Source: Bacteroidota bacterium (GTDB lineage: Bacteria; Bacteroidota; Bacteroidia; JAADEI01). Taken from it: a DNA stretch of 38,603 nt. Positions 7,062-14,876 of this stretch are shown here, in pieces (position 1 is the stretch's first letter; the number at the start of each line of letters is the position of its first letter). The stretch is from NCBI GenBank assembly GCA_026992635.1, contig JALWYU010000097.1, forward strand, positions 1 to 38,603, read 5' to 3'. The notes below the pieces were generated by a model. It saw only the letters and a program-made list of their open reading frames with translations. It made no database searches and had not been told where the DNA came from. The position numbers and the translations under genes are program-made.

Positions 7062-7930
7062 ATTTCAGAAGGAGCTTGGTGGTTGCAGGCGTGCTGGCTG
7101 GTAGTGTGGGTATTCAGGTTGTGTGGCAAAGTGGGGATGCCCAGTTGCTCGTGGGCAATAGCAGTCAGCCACCGGCAGGGGCAACCGGTGCCCCCGGCGA
7201 AATTACGTGTGCGCAATGCCACAGTGGTGGCAACTTTTCTGGGCCTATTTACCTGATTGTCAATGGGAGTGACACGCTCCAGCAATCCATGGATACTTTT
7301 CGCTATCAGCGCGATAGCCTCTATACGCTTCAACTGGAAGTCCACACGGGTGCTCAGCGCTTTGGCTTTGAAATGACTGCTTTAGACAGGTCAGGCAATC
7401 GTGCAGGTACGTTTCTTGTCACCGACGCGCAGAGGACGGTGTTGCTTTCGGCAGTGATTAATGGTGCTTCTCGTGAGTACATTGCTCATCGGAACGCCAA
7501 TGCGCAATCGGTGTGGACGTTTCAGTGGCGAGCACCCTCCTGGGGCGATTCTATTTTTGTCTACCTGGCAGTAAATTCTGCCAATAATAATGGGGCGACC
7601 AGTGGCGATGCAATTCATGTTTTTCGCTTCCTGTTCCTGCCGGACTCGCTGACCGGAACAGGCGGTGGCGGCGGCGATACACCCATTACGGGGCTCGCTG
7701 CACTGAATGGTCTGGAAGAAACTTCGGTATATGCAGAGTTGCGGATCTACACCATAGATGGCAGGCTGATTTATCAGGCTTGGAACGTCCCGGCAGATGC
7801 CGTGATGAGGCATGTCGCACATGTCCGGATGCGCACACAGCGCAGTACCTGGGGTTCATCATTACTTCTTCTGTGGTTGCGTCCTGTGGGTGAGGATAGC
7901 GAGCCAAAGGCGCGCTGGCTGTTTGATTAA
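7058..7930 (+). CDS. Secreted choice-of-anchor V-like protein with CxxCH motif
   Basis: This 290-residue protein begins with a signal peptide (SLVVAGVLAGSVGIQVVW). A Pro/Gly segment containing TGAPGEITCAQCHSGG follows, where Cys51, Cys54 and His55 form a single c-type heme-binding motif. Such an N-terminus followed by a Reelin/choice-of-anchor V beta-sandwich (about 60-200, including FGFEMTALDRSGNRAGTF and WTFQWRAPSWGD) is known in Bacteroidota extracellular proteins. A Gly-rich linker (GTGGGGGD) leads to a C-terminal region with LRIYTIDGRLIYQAW that resembles a T9SS sorting domain. Location is likely the outer surface or periplasm. Its start overlaps the mscS stop. Whether heme is bound is unknown. 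Confidence 0.7.
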   Translation: MNFRRSLVVAGVLAGSVGIQVVWQSGDAQLLVGNSSQPPAGATGAPGEITCAQCHSGGNFSGPIYLIVNGSDTLQQSMDTFRYQRDSLYTLQLEVHTGAQRFGFEMTALDRSGNRAGTFLVTDAQRTVLLSAVINGASREYIAHRNANAQSVWTFQWRAPSWGDSIFVYLAVNSANNNGATSGDAIHVFRFLFLPDSLTGTGGGGGDTPITGLAALNGLEETSVYAELRIYTIDGRLIYQAWNVPADAVMRHVAHVRMRTQRSTWGSSLLLLWLRPVGEDSEPKARWLFD

Positions 7931-7936
7931 CGCAAA

Positions 7937-9472
7937 TTAGAAGTAGGTCTGGAACCAGGCAACAAATGCAGAAGCGGCAAATCCCAGTGCACCCATTGCA
8001 TGCAACAGAAACACGGACGTATCGGAATACCAGCGTGGTGTCAGGAGCAGAGTCAGTTCAATGCCTGCCAGGATGAGGACACCGCCCATGATGGGCAGAT
8101 ACCAGTGGAGGCGATAAGCGGTCCAGAATGCAAGGGCATACGCGATCAGGACAAAGGCACTGATCAGGAGGCGGGCAGTTCGCAGGGTCAGAACCGTTGC
8201 CAGTGTTGGAATTCCGGCGTTCCGATCGCCGGGGACGTCCTTCAGGTCAATGACGTGGGCGCTAAGCCCAATACCTACTAAGGAAAAAACCAGAAATTCT
8301 GGAGGGAATCCACTTAGCGAACCAGTTGTGAGCAGCCAGCCAATCAACAGGTGGACAAGCGCAACGCCACCAATGAGTAGTTTTCCTATGAAGAGCACAC
8401 GTTTGAGTCGGAAAGGCGGTACGGAATACAACCAGTAGAGCAGGAATGGGGTAGGGAAGAGCACTCCGACCAGTGCCGTGGCTGCGTTCGTAAAGAAAAA
8501 CAATGTATTGAGTGTTGCAATGGATATGATGAGTACGACTACACGCCAGACTTCGGGAGGTGTGGTCAGGTTGGCAGCCAGTGGGCGATGGGGTTCGTTG
8601 ATGCGGTCAGCGGCAATGTCAAAGATATCGTTGACAAGGCGTGCGCCCGCCAGCCAGCAATACAGGGTAAAGCCTGCCAGTACGAGCGGAAAAGCAAAAT
8701 GGGGCTGGAGGGGTGCGCTAGGGTGGACAGCCAGTGCGCCGCCCCCGATGGCGGCAAGCATCAGTCCATAGTAAAAAAAGAAGCGCAGGAGGGAAGGCAA
8801 ATCAGTGAGGACTGCAGTAAGCCAGGGGTAGTGGGCTGAAAGGAGGAAAAGAGAAAAAAGTGTAAAGAGACTGCCTATGATAGGGAAGTGCATGGATGCG
8901 TGGATAGGACAGTGAATGAGCTGGGCAAGGAGAGTGGGATAGGCGCCCAACATCCACAACCCACTGTAAATCAGTATTGTAACTATGATTGCGCGTCGCC
9001 ACCCAGAATACAAAACAGTGAAGCCCAGAATCAAGAGCAACATAACAATAATTTCAACGAGCAAGCCCGGCGTCAAATTGCTATTCATCAGCAGGAAAGA
9101 AGCAAAAATGTCAGGAAATTCGCTATGGGAAACCGTCAGAAAGGTGGGAAAGGCAGACCGATAAGTGCCCAGTACAAAATCCACGGCAGGTGCGAGCAGA
9201 ATTAAAGGTGAAAAACGCGCAGTAAGATTCCAGGCAAGCGCATACGGCCACCTGCCCAAATACACGAGAACCAGTATCGTATAAGCAAACGCGGTACTGA
9301 ACCACACGAACTGATAAAGTATGGAGAGTCCGTCTATGTAGCCCTGATGGTAGAGGGCGGCTTCCAAAGCGATGCGCAACACAATGACAGCAGGAATCGT
9401 TACCGGGACATAACCTGAAATACCTGAGGAAAGTGTGGAAAGGCGGTGGGTCAGCCAGGAATCAGGTGTCAT
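7937..9472 (-). CDS. UbiA-family prenyltransferase with extra N-terminal membrane domain
   Basis: Residues ~230-511 form a UbiA-type polytopic prenyltransferase. The first Asp-rich motif is NDIFDIAADRINEPHRPL (Asp282, Asp285, Asp289), and the second is DLKDVPGDRNAG (Asp409, Asp412, Asp416). These bind Mg-prenyl diphosphate, and the enzyme would attach a prenyl chain to an aromatic or other acceptor in the inner membrane. The acceptor cannot be told from sequence. About 220 residues with roughly five or six hydrophobic helices precede the domain. UbiA proteins are usually about 280-320 residues, so this is a fusion or extension of unknown role. It begins two bases after the Cys-rich gene stop (taaggATG), so the two are probably co-expressed. 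Confidence 0.8.
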   Translation of the reverse strand: MTPDSWLTHRLSTLSSGISGYVPVTIPAVIVLRIALEAALYHQGYIDGLSILYQFVWFSTAFAYTILVLVYLGRWPYALAWNLTARFSPLILLAPAVDFVLGTYRSAFPTFLTVSHSEFPDIFASFLLMNSNLTPGLLVEIIVMLLLILGFTVLYSGWRRAIIVTILIYSGLWMLGAYPTLLAQLIHCPIHASMHFPIIGSLFTLFSLFLLSAHYPWLTAVLTDLPSLLRFFFYYGLMLAAIGGGALAVHPSAPLQPHFAFPLVLAGFTLYCWLAGARLVNDIFDIAADRINEPHRPLAANLTTPPEVWRVVVLIISIATLNTLFFFTNAATALVGVLFPTPFLLYWLYSVPPFRLKRVLFIGKLLIGGVALVHLLIGWLLTTGSLSGFPPEFLVFSLVGIGLSAHVIDLKDVPGDRNAGIPTLATVLTLRTARLLISAFVLIAYALAFWTAYRLHWYLPIMGGVLILAGIELTLLLTPRWYSDTSVFLLHAMGALGFAASAFVAWFQTYF

Positions 9473-9474
9473 CC

Positions 9475-12050
9475 TTATTTCTGAATCCGGAAGAAGGTAT
9501 TCCCTATCTGGACGAGGTAAACGCCGTGTGCAGGGGGCAGGCGTAAGTACCCGCGGCGCTCTGCAGGCAGGAAGCGACCCGTTGCAACCACCTGTCCCGC
9601 TGTATTGTACAGCAGGATGCGGTCCGGAGGTTTAACAGAAGTGGTTTGCCAGGTCAGGATCAGCCAGTCGCCCTGTTGTTCCCATCGGAAAGGAAGGGTG
9701 TTAGACTGGGCAGCGTAGGAGGCGGAGGAGATAGGTACCGCATTGCTGGATTTTCGTTCGCCCGTAATGAGATAGGCGTCCACACGGAGAAAGTCCATTT
9801 GTTGCAGGATGGTGTCTGGGACCGTCCAGGTGTATTCCTGCTGGGTGGGAGTATAGGGGATTCGTGCCAGGGTCTTTTCGGTTTGGCTGGTGGTTGTCCA
9901 GCCTGTAACGAGGAATTCGCGGACGTGGTCGTTGCCTTCCCATTGCCAGGTAAGGAGGGTTTGTCCTTCGGGTGTCGTGAGGAGGCGTGCGCGCAGGACT
10001 TCCAGGGAAAGCACGCAAACGTTGGTAACCTGAACCGTTACAGTGTAGGAATTGCCACAGGCATCGGTGATTACGGCTGTGTAGGTGGTTGTCGTGCCAT
10101 TCCCCGGGGGATTGGCAGTGATGCAGGAGGGTGCACCGGTGCTGGAGGTGGTTCCAATTGGGTTTCCGTTTTCGTACCAGTTGATGGTGTAGTTGGGCAC
10201 GCCAAATTGTGGGTCTACGCAGAGGTCAACAGGCAGGTCAGGACAGTCAACTGTGACGGATCCGGATTGTCCTTCGGCGGTCATTGTGCCTTCTACGGTT
10301 CGTCCTTCTATGGTGACGGTGAATTGTCCGGCGAGTACTGCCAGTTCAGAAGTGTAGCAACCTGCGGCGGCGCTGGTAAAGCAATCGGCACAGCATCCTC
10401 CCTGGCAGTAATGGTTGTTGGGGTTGGCAGGTGGGCCAGGTACGTAGCATTGTTCTAAGTGCCAGAGGCGTGCACGGAATGTAAGGGTGTAATCGTTGCA
10501 TTGTGGAGCGAGGCAAGTAACGAAAGCGGGGTTGGCAATGGGTGTTCCACCACAGGTTCCACATCCGACGGCACCACAGTCTGAGCAGGATCCGGCTCCA
10601 TTGCATGCGTTGGGACAGATGGTGGGTGCGTTGTAGCAGGTGTAGTAAAGGGTTCCCCCGGGATCCCATACGTTGCATGCATCGCTGGCGACTTTGAACC
10701 ATCCATGTCCGAGGCAGGGGTAGTGGTGGTATTCATTGCCCCATCCGTCAGTTACGTTGCACATAGAGCCGCAGGGGCTGCCCGCGGGCATAGTGGTGTA
10801 GGTGAGGTTCCAGATTGCGTTGGTGAGTTGGGCGCCGCCCAGACCTGTGATGGTAATGATGCAGTCGCAGTTGGGTTGTGCGCCCAAGTTCCAGCAGTAG
10901 CCATTCCCTGCGGCGTCGTGTGAGAATCCGCAGATGGTGGGGTTGCTTCCTGTGACGGAAACCAGTGGGTCAATAAAGAGGGGAAAGTCAGCGTTGTGCA
11001 GAATATGTCCGGGCACGGCGATATCCAGGATAGCGGTCTGGTTATCCAGAATTTCAAATCGGTAGGTGAGTCGTGCGATTTCTTTGTGGAGGTTGTTGAA
11101 GAGGCGAGCGGGATGCAAAGCGATGAGGGCGGCGTTTCCAGGGGTTTGGGGCGTGAGGTAGAGGGTGTTGCCTGTCCATGCGAGGAGGTCGGTCAGATTT
11201 AAGCCTGTAATGCGCAGGGTATCCCGGATGATAAGGAGGCAAGAGGGGCATACCCAGTTTTTGATGGCGGTTTCCAGGTAGTAGCGGACATCCATTGCGG
11301 CGGGTGCAACGACGATACGTCGGCTGATCCCTTCCTGGATGCTGGTTTCTATCCATCCGCTGGATCCGATCTGGTGGGTGCCACGTTGGGCGTAACGGGT
11401 TTGGAGGGTGGTGGCGCCGGATCGGACGATGAATTGCTCGCGCAGTCGGAATTCCCAGGAGAAGTTGTCGGCGTAGATTCGTGCGAAGTGGAGGGCGGTG
11501 TCTATGAGGATGTGTGCTTCGGGCAGGTGTGCACTGAACTGGCTGGGGTTCAGGTCGTCAGGAAGCAAGTAGGGGTTGCTGGTGCGGAGCCAGCCGTTTT
11601 CATCGGTCCAGTGGAGTGGTCCGTTTGCCGCCTGGATGTAAATCCGGTTGGGCTGGCGAATATGGATGAATACCCGTTGTGTGGGGGTACGGAGGTGGAT
11701 GAGTTCTATGCAGGAGTCGCATTGTGTGTTGAAGGGGAGGAGTCCGAATTCGGGGTGGTCGCGGAAGGGTTCGGGTGTCATTTGCCAGAGCATATCCAGG
11801 ATGTCGTTTCCATAGCGTTCTCGTACAGATTGGGGAATACCCAGAAGCGGTCAAAGTACTGGGGCTGGATGGTTCGGGCGAGGGGCTGGGGTGGCTCGCC
11901 GGTAATGGGTTTGTGGTTGGGGACGTCAAAGCCTGCTCCTGAAAAGAAAGAAAAGATGAAGAGCAAGAGCAAGGGCAGGGTGGCAAATCCGATGAGTATG
12001 GTCTGGATGAAGGAGGTGCGAGCTGGCGAGTCCGGCTTCTTGCGAAGCAT
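9475..12050 (-). CDS. Large Cys-rich secreted protein with T9SS-type tail; apparent frameshift
   Basis: The track splits this gene in two. The 5' piece (12050-11778) has a signal anchor (LIGFATLPLLLLFIFSFFSG) and reads FDRFWVFPN before running into another frame. The 3' piece (from 11793) continues in a shifted frame as RERYGNDILDMLWQMTPEPF. One extra C in the CCCC run (complement of 11832-11835) would give VFPQSVRERYGND and restore a protein of about 850 residues. The middle is cysteine-rich (CSDCGAVGCGTCGG), followed by an Ig/PKD-like region. The C-terminus (ILLYNTAGQVVATG to GVYLVQIG) looks like a T9SS type A sorting domain. Likely surface-exposed or secreted; function unknown. The gap may be a sequencing error, recoding or a true lesion. 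Confidence 0.6.
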
Positions 12051-12108
12051 GGACTTGCGGTTTTGGCAAATGATGTGCTTTGCCCGACTCCTTCTATAAC
12101 CATAGACG

Positions 12109-12139
12109 TTTGAATTGCAAAGAAGGTTGCAAAGATTTG
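12109..12139 (+). promoter_or_regulatory. Candidate Bacteroidota-type promoter
   Basis: A TTTG box at 12109-12112 is followed by 19 bases and then AAGATTTG (12132-12139), one base off the Bacteroidota -7 consensus TAnnTTTG. It points right, toward the TPR-like gene at 12278, and would give a 5' untranslated region of about 130 bases. The 227-bp spacer (12051-12277) is divergent, so a leftward promoter for the Cys-rich gene should also lie here but was not resolved. Confidence 0.3.
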
Positions 12140-12277
12140 CTTTGTGCTGATTTTCAATCTGTTTTGTCTGGTTGGTCAGGATGAAGAATGTGGGAACTCT
12201 TTCTTGTGGCTAAGTCGTTTTAAAAATGGGGTAGTGTTTTCACTTTCTGAACTGCGCGGCGCGTAGCGTAGCAGATC

Positions 12278-13804
12278 ATGACACGCAAAGCACAGGCACG
12301 GGTGTCCGACCGCCTGAACCGACTGATCGCTTCGCTGACACCTGGCCAGCGCCGATACGTTCGCCGCTGGCTTAAGCGCTGGCATCCCCATAGCCAAACG
12401 CACGCACTCGCCCTGTACGAATACCTGATCAAGCATCCAGACGCTTCGCATGCCCAAATTAAACAACACTTTGCCGGGAGTGGGTGGGTTTCCCAGCTGT
12501 CGGTCATCAAATACCAGCTCTATCAGGCAATTTTGAATGCCCTGGCAGAAAATCTGGATTCCACGAGCAGTCCGGTTTCACCGTCTGCCCTCCGCATTCT
12601 GTACCACATTCACGTGCTCATTGAGCAAAAGCTCTGGCAGGACGCACTCAAACTTTTAGATGAAGCCATAGAAAAACACCTTCAAACGGGTAACCACTTC
12701 ATTTTGCTGGGCTTACTTCACTTAGTGTTGCGCCTGCACGCAGCCAGCGATTACAACCTGACCACTGATGGGCACATCAAACGCTTTCGGGAAATACAAG
12801 CCTGGCTGACAACCGATATCCAGGAATGGTGCGCCAATGCACTGGCTTTCCTGATGACGTTTTCTACATACAAGCACCGGGGACGGGCAGGGCTCTCTGA
12901 CCCTACCACGCGCGCAATTTTTCAGTCGGCTTGCCAATACCTGCGCAAGCCCTCGGCAAGCACCTCCTTCCTGAACTTCTATTTGTACGCACAAGTTCAG
13001 TTGTTGCGTGCAGGCATGCAAGACGATTATACATCGGTTCTTGCCCTCGTAGAAGAACTGCACCACTTTGTTCGGGATAAGCAAATCCAGACACTTTACG
13101 CGGCACCACTGAGCAGCTACCTGCTCAACGCCATGATCACTCTTACGGAAGCGGGTTACCATGAACAAGCCCAAACCCTTTTGAACTATCTTCAGCAACT
13201 GGCATGCGTATGGAATGGTCGGGCTATGGTGGGGCATGCACTGATGGTTCAGCGCAACTATGTGGCGGCACTGCTCTATTTAATGGAACGTACCTTTGAA
13301 ACAACCCACCAAATTCAAGAGTTTACACTGCGGGACCTCCATCTGATTAATCGCGTTGCCGACCAGCTCCCTGCAGAGGACTGGTTTAAAGCCTACATCT
13401 ACATTACGCAGGCGAAGCTGGCATTTGTCCGGGGTGATTTGTCGGGTGCCCTGGACTATTTACGCTTTTTCCAGGAAGAAGGCAAAGTGACATGCGCACG
13501 GGATATTCATGCATACTCCTACCTGATTGCCGCCATTGCATACTTTGAGTTGGGAGACCTGAGTGCAATGGAAAAATACTGGAAACGGGCGACCTACTAC
13601 CTGAAAAAAGAGAATCTACAGACGGAGGGGGTTCGTGCGATTTTGAATTTTCTGGGTCGGGCACGCTACCGAAGACCGAGCCGCGAGGAATGGGAACGCT
13701 TAGGGGAAGTGGTGAAGGGGGATAAGGTGGTGGGTCGGTATTTTTATTTTGGTTGGTGGGTGGCGTTGTGGGCTGGCGCAGGGTGCTGGGGTTCAGGGGG
13801 TTAG
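12278..13804 (+). CDS. TPR-like helical protein of a common Bacteroidota family
   Basis: This 508-residue, largely helical protein has an N-terminus (LNRLIASLTPGQRRYVRRWL, then FAGSGWVSQLSVIKYQLYQA) that fits a widespread Bacteroidota family. That family starts with a 'SLTKSEKRYF'-like motif and continues into TPR-like repeats. Repeat-like helices recur in the middle and C-terminal parts (LLDEAIEKHLQTGNHFILLG, AYIYITQAKLAFVRGDLSGA, AIAYFELGDLSAMEKYWKRA). No signal peptide or enzyme motif is visible; a scaffold role in the cytoplasm is an inference. The last ~14 codons lie inside the 106-bp palindrome and read as Gly/Trp-rich sequence (WAGAGCWGSGG). The native C-terminus may therefore have been replaced. 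Confidence 0.65.
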   Translation: MTRKAQARVSDRLNRLIASLTPGQRRYVRRWLKRWHPHSQTHALALYEYLIKHPDASHAQIKQHFAGSGWVSQLSVIKYQLYQAILNALAENLDSTSSPVSPSALRILYHIHVLIEQKLWQDALKLLDEAIEKHLQTGNHFILLGLLHLVLRLHAASDYNLTTDGHIKRFREIQAWLTTDIQEWCANALAFLMTFSTYKHRGRAGLSDPTTRAIFQSACQYLRKPSASTSFLNFYLYAQVQLLRAGMQDDYTSVLALVEELHHFVRDKQIQTLYAAPLSSYLLNAMITLTEAGYHEQAQTLLNYLQQLACVWNGRAMVGHALMVQRNYVAALLYLMERTFETTHQIQEFTLRDLHLINRVADQLPAEDWFKAYIYITQAKLAFVRGDLSGALDYLRFFQEEGKVTCARDIHAYSYLIAAIAYFELGDLSAMEKYWKRATYYLKKENLQTEGVRAILNFLGRARYRRPSREEWERLGEVVKGDKVVGRYFYFGWWVALWAGAGCWGSGG

Positions 13805-13867
13805 GAAAGGCGTGCACGCCTTTCCTAACCCCCTGAACCCCAGCACCCTGCGCCAGCCCACAACGCC
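13762..13867. repeat. Perfect 106-bp palindrome without spacer
   Basis: The two 53-base arms are exact reverse complements, with the centre between 13814 and 13815 (ggcgtg|cacgcc). Pairing stops at 13761/13868. Both convergent genes end inside it, the TPR-like gene at 13804 and the glycosyltransferase at 13793, so they overlap by 12 bp. The left arm is strongly G-rich, with ggg, gggg and ggggg tracts. There is no loop and no T-run, unlike a normal terminator. It could be an inverted duplication, a very strong cruciform or hairpin, or an assembly or amplification fold-back artefact. Confidence 0.95.
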
Positions 13868-14770
13868 CAACCGAATCCCCAAACTCCAAAAACGCCTGTC
13901 TCCAAGCACACCTCCGTACACCCACAGCGCACGACTTAACAACCGCCAGCCCTCTCGCACCTCACCCTTCTCAAGGGCAAAGTATGTCGCCAGCAAATAC
14001 CGCGATGACCAGTACACCTGCAGATAGGGCGCATAAATCCGATGAAGATACTCGTCCGCAGTGATTTTCTCGTAGATGATCTGTGCTTGTTGGAGAATCG
14101 TATGGGCAGTCTGGGACGTGGCGCTCTGCCCTTCATGCGCAACCACGATTGTGTTGAAGCGGTTTAAGCGATGTAGCCGGTAGTAGGCAATGACGCGAAT
14201 CCACAAATCGTAGTCTTCGGAATAGATCAGGTCGGGGGTTTCGTCAAAGCGAAAGTTGCGGTCACGGTAGATTTCCCGGTGAATAAACACGCCTGTACAG
14301 CTCAGAAAGTTCCCTTTCATAATGGCGAGAAACCGATTATGCAGGGAGGGAGCTGGGTATCGGTAAAGGAGGCGTCCTCGTGCATCGCAAAGCATCACAC
14401 GGTTATGTAAAAAGTGAATTGTGGGGTCTTGCCGAATCAATGAGTGGGCGTCTTCTAAACATGTGGGACGCATCCAGTCGTCGGAATCCAGAAATGTTAC
14501 GAAGATGCCCTCTGCCAGGTCCATTCCCCGATTCCGTGAATAGGCGCGCTCCCGATTTTGTGTGTTGCGTACAATACGGATCCGGGCATCTTTCGCCGAT
14601 AAGCGACGAAGCACCTCCCATGTCCCATCCGTAGAACCATCGTCAATGATGATGACTTCAAAATAGGGGAAGGTCTGGTTGAGCACGCTTTGAACCGTCT
14701 TACCAATCCATTTCGCCCGATTGTACGTGGGAATAATCACAGAAAAAAAGGGACGATGCACAACCTGCAT
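13793..14770 (-). CDS. Family 2 glycosyltransferase (GT-A fold)
   Basis: This 325-residue cytoplasmic or membrane-associated enzyme would transfer a sugar from a nucleotide donor to a surface polysaccharide or glycoprotein acceptor. GT2 hallmarks are FSVIIPTYNRAKWIGKTVQS at residues 9-28, IIDDGSTDGTWEVL (Asp43, Asp44), NRGMDLAEG, and the metal-binding FLDSDDWMRP (Asp95 to Asp98). A later YSEDYDLWIRV matches the usual ED acceptor-site motif. Donor and acceptor cannot be assigned, and no other polysaccharide genes are nearby. It is transcribed away from the TonB-receptor-like gene. The last ~25 residues (RRVLGFRGLGKACTPFLTP) are encoded by the palindrome. Confidence 0.88.
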   Translation of the reverse strand: MQVVHRPFFSVIIPTYNRAKWIGKTVQSVLNQTFPYFEVIIIDDGSTDGTWEVLRRLSAKDARIRIVRNTQNRERAYSRNRGMDLAEGIFVTFLDSDDWMRPTCLEDAHSLIRQDPTIHFLHNRVMLCDARGRLLYRYPAPSLHNRFLAIMKGNFLSCTGVFIHREIYRDRNFRFDETPDLIYSEDYDLWIRVIAYYRLHRLNRFNTIVVAHEGQSATSQTAHTILQQAQIIYEKITADEYLHRIYAPYLQVYWSSRYLLATYFALEKGEVREGWRLLSRALWVYGGVLGDRRFWSLGIRLGVVGWRRVLGFRGLGKACTPFLTP

Positions 14771-14876
14771 GACACCCTGACAATTCTTTGTGCACGGACC
14801 TTCTTGAATCGGACATAGGCACGAAAAAGGAACTTTTCTAAGACAACGATAGTTTCCCAGCCTTCAAAAAATAAAA

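Noticed and set aside
10346-10736. Antisense Cys- and Pro-rich ORFs within the Cys-rich secreted gene
   Set aside because: They are shadows created by the repetitive Cys/Gly codons of the real gene.
13762-13867. Palindrome as an ordinary bidirectional terminator
   Set aside because: It has no loop, no T-tract and 53-bp arms, which is much longer than intrinsic terminators, although it might still block transcription.
13749-14027. 92-residue + strand ORF and its mirror 13404-13925 (minus)
   Set aside because: Both arise from open frames through the palindrome and share the same peptide because the arms mirror each other.
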